Below, piece after piece: positions 50,868-58,200 of a DNA stretch of 64,000 nt. A program made the translations under genes and the position numbers. The DNA lies in NCBI RefSeq assembly GCF_036906915.1, contig NZ_JBAKHX010000010.1, positions 62,001 to 126,000 of the forward strand, read 5' to 3'. Under the pieces are notes generated by a model that saw nothing but the letters and a program-made list of their open reading frames with translations, was not told where the DNA came from and searched no databases. Numbering within the stretch: the stretch's first letter is position 1; each line of letters begins with the position of its first letter. The DNA comes from Phytohabitans sp036906915. GTDB lineage: Bacteria > Actinomycetota > Actinomycetes > Mycobacteriales > Micromonosporaceae.

Positions 50868-52516
50868 GTGACGTCGACAAGCGGATCGAGTCCACCGCCG
50901 TCCCGGGCATGCGGGAGCCGGTCGCTTCGGGCGTGGGCACGCCTGACGTGAGCGTGGTGGTGCCCGTCTACAACACGATGCCGTACCTCACCCGATGCCT
51001 GAGATCCCTCGCCAAGCAGAGCATCGGCGCCGGCCGGATGGAGATCATCGCCATCGACGACGGCTCCACCGATGGCAGCCAGCGCCAGCTCGACCGGTTC
51101 GCCCGCCGATACCCGAACGTCGTCCGGGTCGTCCACCAGCAGAACTCCGGCGGGCCGGCCGGGCCGTGCAACCGGGCGCTGTCGCTTGCCAGGGGGCGGT
51201 ACGTCTACTTCGTCGGAGCCGACGACTACCTCGGCCGCGAAACGCTGGAACGCCTGGTCGACGCCGCCGACCGGTACGGGTCGGACGTCGTGCTCGGACG
51301 CGCGGTCGGTGTCAACAACCGGTACATCCACCAGCAGGTGTACGCACGGACCGAGCCGGCGATCGACCTCTTCGACGCCGACTCGGGTCTGCGATGGTCA
51401 CTGGCCAACTACAAGCTCTTCCGTCGCGAACTGGTGGAGCGGCACGGGTTGCGCTTTCCCGAGGACATGCCGGTGGCCAGCGACCAGCCGTTCACGATAG
51501 AGGCCATCTGCAGGGCGAACAGGGTCACGGTGCTCGCCGACTACGACTACTACTACGCGGTGCGGCGGCTCGACGCCGGCAACATCACGTACAGCAGTCG
51601 TCACCTTGAGCGCCTCGCCGCGGCCGGCCGGATCATGGACTTCGTCGCCGATCTCGTCGAGCCGGGCACGCGCCGCGACACGCTGCTGTTCCGGCACTTC
51701 ACCTGGGAACTGGGCAAGCTGCTCGGCGACGACTTCCTCCGCCTGGACCGGCGCACGCAGGAGCTCGTCTGCCTCGGCGCCGCCGACCTGGTCGACCGGC
51801 ACCTCACCGACGAGATACGCGATCAGTTGGACATCGAGACGCGGATCCGGCTTTCGGCCGCGGCGCACGGCACGGTCGACGACCTGATCACGGTCATCCG
51901 GCACGACGCGCGGCACGGCGTACCTCCGATGGTGCGTAGCGGCGGCCGCCGCTACGCGGGCTACCCACTGGCGGACGGCGAACCGGACGCACCGCGACCC
52001 GAGTGGCAGGACATCACCTCCGCGTCAGCCGCCTGGATCGCCAAGCTCGACGCCGTCTCCGCCACCGTCTGCTCATCCGGGGGCGGGGGGCCGACCATCG
52101 AGATCACGGCGCGGAGCCCGCACCCCGGCCTCGACGCGCTCGTCACCTCGCCGGTCCGCGTCGTGGCTGAGCATCTGGCGGCGGACACCGTATCGCTGGC
52201 ACCGGACGGCGAGGGCACCCTGGTGCGCGCCCATTTCCGGATCGACACCCTGGTGGCGTCGAGCGCGCCCTTGGGTCACCGCTGGAACCTTCGCGTCCAC
52301 ATCGACGCGTTCGGCGGCACCGGATCGGCGGCGCTGCGCGGCGCGCGCCTGACGTCGTCGGCCCGGCGGATACGCCGGCACGATCGCCGCGTCTTCCTGG
52401 TCAACGTCGTGAAGGACCCCAGCGGGCACATCCTGATCGCGGTCACCCCGCTGACCCCACGCCGGATCATCAGCAGGCTCCGCAAGGCTGTCGGCCGCGC
52501 CGCTGGCTTCCGCTGA
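50864..52516 (+). CDS. Glycosyltransferase family 2 protein with a C-terminal accessory domain
   Basis: This is a 550-residue protein with a GT-A catalytic domain in the first 300 residues: DVSVVVPVYNTMPYLTRCLR, IIAIDDGSTDGS, the metal-binding YFVGADDYLGRETLE and acceptor-side MPVASDQPFTIEAICRA. A helical region and then about 130 residues of predicted beta structure follow (IEITARSPHPGLDALV, RWNLRVHIDAFGGTG), recalling the layout of teichoic-acid glycosyltransferases such as TarS/TarP. The TTG start overlaps the previous stop, with GAGGACGAGACC just upstream. Residues before DVSVVV are variable, so the N-terminus could be shorter. Confidence 0.82.
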   Translation: MSDVDKRIESTAVPGMREPVASGVGTPDVSVVVPVYNTMPYLTRCLRSLAKQSIGAGRMEIIAIDDGSTDGSQRQLDRFARRYPNVVRVVHQQNSGGPAGPCNRALSLARGRYVYFVGADDYLGRETLERLVDAADRYGSDVVLGRAVGVNNRYIHQQVYARTEPAIDLFDADSGLRWSLANYKLFRRELVERHGLRFPEDMPVASDQPFTIEAICRANRVTVLADYDYYYAVRRLDAGNITYSSRHLERLAAAGRIMDFVADLVEPGTRRDTLLFRHFTWELGKLLGDDFLRLDRRTQELVCLGAADLVDRHLTDEIRDQLDIETRIRLSAAAHGTVDDLITVIRHDARHGVPPMVRSGGRRYAGYPLADGEPDAPRPEWQDITSASAAWIAKLDAVSATVCSSGGGGPTIEITARSPHPGLDALVTSPVRVVAEHLAADTVSLAPDGEGTLVRAHFRIDTLVASSAPLGHRWNLRVHIDAFGGTGSAALRGARLTSSARRIRRHDRRVFLVNVVKDPSGHILIAVTPLTPRRIISRLRKAVGRAAGFR

Positions 52517-52640
52517 AGCCCGGTCAGCGACCGGACGCGGCCGGGTGGCGGCCTAGAAGTCCGGGAGGCGGTGTCTTGCCGGGACTCGAACGGTTGTGGG
52601 ACGGCCAGCCGATCCGCGAATCCACAAGGGACGTGCTGGC

Positions 52641-52867
52641 CTGCTGCTGGGGGCGGTCCGCGCCAGCATCCTGCGGTCCGCTCCGGCCGGCGCCACGATG
52701 GGCCGCTGTGGCCGCCACGGCCGGCTGCTCCGCGGCCACCGCGAGCTACCACCGCGCCAAGCTGGAAGCAGGGCGGACTGATCGTCCGGCGCCGGCAGGG
52801 CAGCGAGGTGCGAATACGGCGCGCCGCCCGGGACGGCGCGCTGCTGGGCCTGCTCGACACCCCGTAA
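52641..52867 (+). pseudogene. ArsR-type winged-helix regulator broken by two frameshifts
   Basis: Three reading frames in succession spell one ArsR-like domain. The order is LLLGAVRASILRSAPAGAT (from 52641), then TAGCSAATASYHRAKLEAG (about 52716-52773), then GLIVRRRQGSEVRIRRAAR up to a TAA at 52865-52867. The GCSAATASYHxAxLExAGL order matches the winged helix of actinobacterial ArsR proteins. No single frame is open across it. The upstream N-terminal part is not recognisable. This explains most of the 459-base gap before the GntR gene; a weak hairpin at 52520-52534 after the GT2 gene fills the rest. Confidence 0.6.
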
Positions 52868-52944
52868 CGGGCGTACTGGCCTTGTCTGCGGAGTAACGGA
52901 AACCGCACCCGCCCCTTGACGCGGCGCGGCGACTTGTCACATCA

Positions 52945-52966
52945 TTCCACTACTTCATTAGTGGAA
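52945..52966. promoter_or_regulatory. Palindromic operator before the GntR gene
   Basis: TTCCACTA (52945-52952) and TAGTGGAA (52959-52966) form a perfect inverted repeat with a 6-base centre, ending nine bases before the ATG. TTGTCA at 52934-52939 with ATTAGT at 52957-52962 (17-base spacer) would place a promoter across it. YtrA-type GntR proteins commonly repress their own operon from such a site. Confidence 0.65.
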
Positions 52967-52975
52967 GGGTGGAAA

Positions 52976-53368
52976 ATGATCGGGTTTTCCCTGGACAGGT
53001 CCTCGGGAGTGCCCACCTACCTCCAGTTGGTGCAGCAGGTCCGGCACGCGCTGCGCACCGGAGCGCTCGCGCCCGGTGACAAGCTGCCGACGGCTGCCGA
53101 GGTGGTCGCGCAGCTCGCCATCAACCCCAACACGGTGCTGAAGGCGTACCGCGAGCTGGAGCGGGACGGTCTCGTCGCACCGCGTCCCGGGCTCGGCACG
53201 TTCGTGTGCGGCACCCTCGGCGGGGCACCGCTGGCCGCTCACGCCGCCTTGCGGCGTGAGCTGACCAGGGCCGTTCGCGCGGCGCGCGGGTCCGGGATGG
53301 ACACCGAGGACATCGAGGCAGTGTTCGTATCGGTGCTGCACGAGGACGCACAGCGAGGTGTGGCGTGA
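52976..53368 (+). CDS. GntR-family regulator, YtrA subfamily
   Basis: This is a 130-residue regulator with a GntR winged helix (YLQLVQQVRHALRTGALAPGDKLPTA, INPNTVLKAYRELERDGLV, PGLGTFVCG). A short C-terminal helical tail of about 50 residues follows in place of a ligand domain, which defines the YtrA subfamily. These repress adjacent ABC exporter genes and respond to cell-wall antibiotics or envelope stress in several Gram-positive bacteria. The ATG at 52976 follows GGAAGGGTGG. It overlaps the ATPase gene in GTGA, forming the usual regulator-ATPase-permease operon. Confidence 0.92.
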   Translation: MIGFSLDRSSGVPTYLQLVQQVRHALRTGALAPGDKLPTAAEVVAQLAINPNTVLKAYRELERDGLVAPRPGLGTFVCGTLGGAPLAAHAALRRELTRAVRAARGSGMDTEDIEAVFVSVLHEDAQRGVA

Positions 53369-54267
53369 ACGCGCTCGAGACCACCGGTTTGGGCAAACGC
53401 TACCGGCGCGCGTGGGCGTTGCGGGACTGCTCCCTCGCGGTACCCGCCGGTAAGGTCGTCGCCCTGGTCGGGCCGAACGGCGCTGGCAAGACGACGCTCC
53501 TCCACGCGGCCATGGGGCTGCTCACCCCGACGCGCGGCGAGGCGCGCGTGCTGGGTGAGGCACCGCGGACATCGCGCACGCTGGCCCGAGTGGCGTTCGT
53601 CGCGCAGGACAAGCCGCTCTATGACGGCTTCCGCGTCAGCGAGTTGCTGCGCATGGGTCGCGCACTCAACCCTCGCTGGGACGACGGGGTCGCCAGATGC
53701 CGGCTAGCGGAGCTGCGGATCCCGCTCGACCGCCGCGCCGGCAAGCTCTCCGGAGGCCAACAGGCGCAGATCGCGTTGACCCTGGCCCTCGCGAAACGAC
53801 CGGACCTGCTGCTGCTCGACGAGCCATTGGCCAATCTCGATCCGCTGGCGCGCTCCGAAATCATGGGCCACCTCATGTCGACCGTCGCCGAGCGCGACAT
53901 CACCGTTGTGCTGTCGACGCACGTGATCGCCGACCTCGCGCAGACCTGTGACTGGCTAATCCTGCTCAGCGGCGGCCGGGTCCAGGTGAGCGGCGATGTC
54001 GAGGAGCTACTCGGCGCGCACCAGATGCTGACCGGGCCCGTGGAGGCGGCTGACGCGCTCGCCGCCTCGACCCCTGTGGTCAGCCGCCGCGTGGTCGGGC
54101 GTCAGGTCCACCTGCTCGTCCGCGCCTCCCGGCCGATACCGGATCCGCGATGGAGCGCCCGGCCCGTCGCGATGGAGGATCTGGTACTGGCCTATCTGCG
54201 CGAGCCGGACGCCGCGGCGCTGCCCCGCCCCACCCTTGCCACCCTCGCCCCGGAAGGAAACCGTTGA
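53365..54267 (+). CDS. ABC transporter ATPase of the YtrA-controlled exporter
   Basis: This is a 300-residue ATPase. Walker A is GPNGAGKTT, the Q-loop FVAQDKPLYDGF, the signature LSGGQQAQIAL, Walker B LLLLDEPLANLDP and the switch His in VLSTHVIADL. The C-terminal 80 residues form the small regulatory domain seen in export ATPases of the CcmA/NatA kind. Neighbours are a YtrA-type repressor upstream and a permease downstream, whose start overlaps the stop by one base. A role in envelope-stress or peptide-antibiotic detoxification is the usual one for such sets, but the substrate here is not visible. Confidence 0.92.
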   Translation: MNALETTGLGKRYRRAWALRDCSLAVPAGKVVALVGPNGAGKTTLLHAAMGLLTPTRGEARVLGEAPRTSRTLARVAFVAQDKPLYDGFRVSELLRMGRALNPRWDDGVARCRLAELRIPLDRRAGKLSGGQQAQIALTLALAKRPDLLLLDEPLANLDPLARSEIMGHLMSTVAERDITVVLSTHVIADLAQTCDWLILLSGGRVQVSGDVEELLGAHQMLTGPVEAADALAASTPVVSRRVVGRQVHLLVRASRPIPDPRWSARPVAMEDLVLAYLREPDAAALPRPTLATLAPEGNR

Positions 54268-55220
54268 TGCTCTGGCTCACCTGGAGACAGCACCGGCTGC
54301 AACTGCTCGCCATGGCCGCGGTGCTGGCCATGGCGGCCGGATACCTGATCTACCGAGCGTTGCCGTACGTCGAACCGGCGCGGCTGCTCCACGCCTGTGG
54401 GGGCGGGTCGGCTAGCGACGCCGAATGCCAGACGCTGTTCAACTATGTCGGCGTCGACGGCGGGCTCAACATCGCGCTCGTGTCAGTCAACCTGATCCCG
54501 GCCCTCGTCGGCGCGTTCTGGGGAGCACCGCTGCTCGCCCGGGAGTACGAGCGCGGCACCCACCAGCTGGTGTGGGGTCAGAGCGTGACACGGCGGCGGT
54601 GGCTGGGCGCCAAGCTCGCCCTCCTCGGCCCGGTGGCACTACTCGGCGGGGCCGCGCAGGGAGCGCTGCTCACCTGGGCCACCGACAAGTTCCTCGTTCT
54701 CGGCACCGTCAACCGGTTCGGGGACCGCTTCCTCTTCGGCGTGGTCGGTGTCGTACCGCCGGCGCTCTGGCTATTCTCCCTTGTCCTCGGCCTGGCGGTG
54801 GGCCTGCTCGTGCGGCGGAGCGTCCCGGCGATGGCGATCACGCTGGCCGTGTTCGCCGCGGTGATGGCGGGTCTAGCCATGGTCCGCCCATACTACGCCG
54901 AGCCGAAGGTGGAAAAGCCTGCCCTCGCGGCAGGGCCAACCGTCTTCGCCGTACACGAGGACTGGACGCTGGGAACGGTGTTCCGCCACACCGACGGCAG
55001 GGACGTCCCGGCGAGCACGGCGGCCGAACTCTGCCCGCAGCCGGCCGAGAGTGCGCCCGACACCGCCTGCCTGGCCAGACACGGCATAGAAGTCCTCGAC
55101 AAGTACCATCCGGGACGCCGGTTCTGGCGGTTCCAGTGGATCGAGGCCGGCATCCTGGTCGCCGGCGCAGTGCTGATCGGCGGGCTGACCCTCGCCCGGG
55201 TGTCCCGCCGCGCGGACTAG
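54267..55220 (+). CDS. ABC exporter permease
   Basis: This is a 317-residue ABC-2-type permease beginning MLWLTWRQHRLQLLAM, a common actinobacterial opening. It has six hydrophobic segments: one near residues 13-30, four between about 70 and 210, and one near 290-310. A large extracytoplasmic loop precedes the last helix and contains Cys residues (ELCPQPAESAPDTACLARHG) that may form a disulfide. An ATG preceded by GGAAGGA fixes the start. It ends the three-gene YtrA-type operon. Confidence 0.88.
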   Translation: MLWLTWRQHRLQLLAMAAVLAMAAGYLIYRALPYVEPARLLHACGGGSASDAECQTLFNYVGVDGGLNIALVSVNLIPALVGAFWGAPLLAREYERGTHQLVWGQSVTRRRWLGAKLALLGPVALLGGAAQGALLTWATDKFLVLGTVNRFGDRFLFGVVGVVPPALWLFSLVLGLAVGLLVRRSVPAMAITLAVFAAVMAGLAMVRPYYAEPKVEKPALAAGPTVFAVHEDWTLGTVFRHTDGRDVPASTAAELCPQPAESAPDTACLARHGIEVLDKYHPGRRFWRFQWIEAGILVAGAVLIGGLTLARVSRRAD

Positions 55221-55255
55221 CCTGTGCACCCGGTGGGGTCAGTCTGTGCTGTCCG

Positions 55256-55357
55256 CCCAGCCCTGCCAGATCCCAACCGGCAGGCGCTGACCGCCGGCCG
55301 ATCCACTGACGACAGCGTGGACAGGGCTGGGTCGTGTTTGAGAAGTTACGAAACACG
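55256..55357. repeat. Insertion-sequence-like inverted repeats in a convergent gap
   Basis: CCCAGCCCTG (55256-55265) and CAGGGCTGGG (55322-55331) form a perfect 10-base inverted repeat 56 bases apart. CGTGTTT (55333-55339) and AAACACG (55351-55357) form another around 11 bases. The right side, read on the minus strand, begins GGGCGTGTTTCGTAAC, similar to what I remember of IS5-like element ends in actinomycetes. It adjoins CTAGCTAG, a target type of some IS5 groups. No transposase is present. It could equally be a terminator for the convergent genes. Confidence 0.35.
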
Positions 55358-55363
55358 CCCTAG

Positions 55364-56752
55364 CTAGTCGCGCAAGGGGTACGGGATGAACGTGCTGCGG
55401 TTCTCGTCGAGGTCGAGGCTGCGGCCGATCGGCGCGGCGGCCCGCTGCGGGCAGGACATTCGTGCGCAGGTCTTGCAGCCCGGCCCGATCGGTGTGGCCC
55501 CGTCGGCGGCCTGCAGGTCCCTGCCGGCGGAGTAGACGAGCCGCCCGGCGTGGCGCGCCTCGCAGCCCAGCCCGATCGCGAACACCTTGCCTGGCTGCCG
55601 GTAGCCGCCGTGGTGGCGGATGACCGTCCGGGCGATCCAGAGGTACCGCTGACCGTCCGGCATCACGGCGACCTGGACCATCACCCGGCCGGGTGCGCTG
55701 AACGCCTCGTACACGTTCCACAGCGGACATGTGCCGCCGGAACGGGAGAACGGGAAACCGGTTGCCGACTGGCGTTTGGACATGTTGCCGGCACGGTCCA
55801 CCCGGACGAAAGAGAAGGGTACGCCGCGTGCTTTCGGGCGTTGCAGGGTGCTCAGCCGGTGACAGATGCTCTCCCAGCCCATCGCGAAATGATCGGTGAG
55901 GAGTTCGATGTCGTACCTCATATTCTCGGCGGCTTCGAGGAATCTTTCGTACGGCAGGATCAGTGCCGCTGCGAAATAGTTCGCAAGCCCGACCCGCGCC
56001 AAGATCTTCGTTTGTACGTCATCGAACTTCTCCTCCTCAATGATCTCGTCGATGATGTCGGCGCATTCCAGCAGGGCGATCTGGGCCCCCATCCGGATCG
56101 CCTGCTGACCCCGGCGCAACGAGGTGGACATGCGCAGCTCGCGGCTGCCAGGGCGGTACCGGTGCAGCTCGCCGCCGAGCGCGTCGGCGTCGTCGCGGAC
56201 GATCCGGATATCGTGCCGGTCTGCCAGCCGGTCACGCAGCGCGCTCCAGGTCTCGCCGCGGCGCACCCCGATGCCGGCGGCCAGCGCCTCGGCCGCCTCG
56301 TCCAGGGCCGGTATGTAGTTCTGCCGGCGGTAGAAGAAGTCGCTGACCTGGTCGTGCGGGCTGCGGCCGGCGACCAGGTCACGATCGCCGACGACCTCGG
56401 CGAGCTGGTCGTCGGCCTGCCGGTACCGCCGGTACAGGTCGATCACCGCCGCGGCCACCTCGGGCAGCTTGGTGGCCAGCTCCGTGAGCTCGGGCAGGCT
56501 GGTCCGAGCGGGCAGCGCTTCCCGCAGGTCGGCGACGAGCTGCGGCGTGTCGTGCGGGGCGAAGTACGCGGTGTCGACCCCGAACGCTTCGGTGATCCGG
56601 ATCAGGACGGCGACGGTCAGCGGGCGGGAGTCGTGCTCGATCTGGTTGAGATAGCTAGGCGAGATGCCCAGCTGCCGGGCAAGCTCGATCTGGCTGATCC
56701 CGCGCTCCTCCCGGAGCCGGCGCAACCGGGCGCCCGCGAAGGTCTTGGCCAT
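55364..56752 (-). CDS. ramB: RamB-type regulator of acetate / glyoxylate metabolism (XRE with ScfR domain)
   Basis: This is a 462-residue regulator. An XRE helix-turn-helix fills residues 8-62 (LRRLREERGISQIELARQLG, ISPSYLNQIEHDSRPLTV). A central domain of the ImmA/IrrE-like short-chain fatty-acid regulator type follows (LLECADIIDEIIEEEKFD; LANYFAAALILPYERFL). The C-terminal Cys-rich segment has CPLWNVYEAF and GPGCKTCARMSCPQRAAAP, conserved in RamB and possibly metal-binding. In Corynebacterium glutamicum RamB represses aceA and aceB. Here the gene is directly divergent from those two genes, strongly supporting the same job. An inverted repeat just before the start suggests autoregulation. 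Confidence 0.93.
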   Translation of the reverse strand: MAKTFAGARLRRLREERGISQIELARQLGISPSYLNQIEHDSRPLTVAVLIRITEAFGVDTAYFAPHDTPQLVADLREALPARTSLPELTELATKLPEVAAAVIDLYRRYRQADDQLAEVVGDRDLVAGRSPHDQVSDFFYRRQNYIPALDEAAEALAAGIGVRRGETWSALRDRLADRHDIRIVRDDADALGGELHRYRPGSRELRMSTSLRRGQQAIRMGAQIALLECADIIDEIIEEEKFDDVQTKILARVGLANYFAAALILPYERFLEAAENMRYDIELLTDHFAMGWESICHRLSTLQRPKARGVPFSFVRVDRAGNMSKRQSATGFPFSRSGGTCPLWNVYEAFSAPGRVMVQVAVMPDGQRYLWIARTVIRHHGGYRQPGKVFAIGLGCEARHAGRLVYSAGRDLQAADGATPIGPGCKTCARMSCPQRAAAPIGRSLDLDENRSTFIPYPLRD

Positions 56753-56760
56753 CCCCTACA

Positions 56761-56801
56761 TTAACACCTCTGTTAAGGCACGCTTTCGCAACTTCGCAAA
56801 A
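56761..56801. promoter_or_regulatory. Candidate RamB sites between ramB and aceA
   Basis: TTAACA (56761-56766) and TGTTAA (56771-56776) form a perfect dyad nine bases from the ramB start. Next, TTCGCAA occurs twice in tandem with an 8-base period (56785-56791 and 56793-56799). The second copy lies in AACTTCGCAAAA, one base from the C. glutamicum RamB-box core AACTTTGCAAAA as I recall it. The dyad and the tandem repeat may be separate sites for autorepression and aceA control. Confidence 0.5.
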
Positions 56802-56910
56802 CCGCCGTCCCAGGTTTTCAATAATTGGCTGTTTCCGTTTCTCGACGGTGCAATGCGGGCCGTGCCATGGTTGTCGCCTCCCCCTTGTATGACAAACCCA
56901 GGAGGCCGCA

Positions 56911-58200
56911 ATGGGCACAATGGCGGAACAGCTGCAAAGCGAGTGGGCCACCGATCCGCGATGGCGCGGCGTGGAGCGCACCTACAGCGCGGCCGACGTC
57001 GTAAGGCTGCGCGGCGCGATACAGGAGGAGCACACGCTGGCCCGGCGCGGCGCCGAGCGGCTGTGGCGCCTGATGCACGAAGAGGACTACATCCATGCGC
57101 TCGGCGCGCTCACCGGCAACCAGGCGGTGCAGATGGTCCGCGCCGGGCTGAAGGCGATCTACCTGTCCGGCTGGCAGGTCGCCGCGGACGCGAACCTGGC
57201 GGGGCAGACGTACCCGGACCAGAGCCTCTACCCGGCCAACTCGGTGCCGGCGGTGGTGCGCCGGATCAACAACGCGCTCCTGCGGGCCGCCCAGATCACC
57301 ACTTCAGAGAATGTCGCCTCCGGGCCCACGCTGTCTACCGGGCCGGAATGGCTCGCTCCGATCGTGGCCGACGCCGAGGCTGGCTTCGGTGGCGTGCTCA
57401 ACGCGTACGAGCTGATGAGTGCGATGATCGCGGCTGGCGCCGCCGGCGTGCACTGGGAGGACCAGCTCGCGTCCGAGAAGAAGTGCGGCCACCTCGGCGG
57501 CAAGGTGCTGATCCCCACGGGGCAGCACATTCGGACGCTCAACGCCGCGCGGCTCGCGGCCGACGTGGCCGGCGTGCCGACGCTGATCGTCGCGCGCACC
57601 GACGCGCAGGCCGCCACGCTCATCACCACGGACGTGGACGAGCGGGACCAGCCGTTCGTCACGGGCGAGCGCACCGCCGAGGGCTTCTACCGGGTTCGCA
57701 ACGGCGTGGAGCCGTGCATCGCCCGAGGACTGGCGTACGCCCCGCATTCTGACCTGCTCTGGATGGAGACCAGTACGCCGGACCTGGAGGTGGCCCGCCG
57801 GTTCGCCGAGGCGATCAAGGCGCGGTACCCCGACCAGTTGCTGGCGTACAACTGCTCGCCGTCGTTCAACTGGCGCAAGCACCTCGACGACGCCACCATC
57901 GGCAAGTTCCAGCGGGAGCTGGGCCACATGGGGTACAAGTTCCAGTTCATCACGCTGGCCGGATTCCACGCGCTGAACTACTCGATGTTCGACCTGGCCC
58001 GCGGCTACGCCGCCGACGGCATGACGGCGTACGTGGCGCTGCAGGAGCGGGAGTTCGCGGCCGAATCCGACGGCTACACCGCGGTCAAGCACCAGCGCGA
58101 GGTCGGCACCGGATACTTCGACCTGATCAGCACGGTGCTCAACCCGCAGGCCGAGACCACCGCGCTGCGTGGGTCGACCGAAGAGGAGCAGTTCGCATGA
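56911..58200 (+). CDS. aceA: Isocitrate lyase
   Basis: This is a 429-residue enzyme that splits isocitrate into glyoxylate and succinate, the first step of the glyoxylate shunt used on acetate and fatty acids. The catalytic signature KKCGHLGGKVLIP, with the active-site Cys, is at about residues 190-202. WLAPIVADAEAGFGG binds magnesium, and NCSPSFNWRKHL with the C-terminal closing segment is present. Length and motifs fit the bacterial homotetrameric ICL1 type. AGGAGG precedes the ATG. It overlaps the malate synthase gene in ATGA and is divergent from ramB. Confidence 0.97.
   Translation: MGTMAEQLQSEWATDPRWRGVERTYSAADVVRLRGAIQEEHTLARRGAERLWRLMHEEDYIHALGALTGNQAVQMVRAGLKAIYLSGWQVAADANLAGQTYPDQSLYPANSVPAVVRRINNALLRAAQITTSENVASGPTLSTGPEWLAPIVADAEAGFGGVLNAYELMSAMIAAGAAGVHWEDQLASEKKCGHLGGKVLIPTGQHIRTLNAARLAADVAGVPTLIVARTDAQAATLITTDVDERDQPFVTGERTAEGFYRVRNGVEPCIARGLAYAPHSDLLWMETSTPDLEVARRFAEAIKARYPDQLLAYNCSPSFNWRKHLDDATIGKFQRELGHMGYKFQFITLAGFHALNYSMFDLARGYAADGMTAYVALQEREFAAESDGYTAVKHQREVGTGYFDLISTVLNPQAETTALRGSTEEEQFA

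Noticed and set aside
52578..52595. tRNA T-arm-like sequence on the minus strand (TTCGAGTCCCGG)
   Set aside because: The five bases before the loop do not pair with those after it, and no acceptor or anticodon arm surrounds it.
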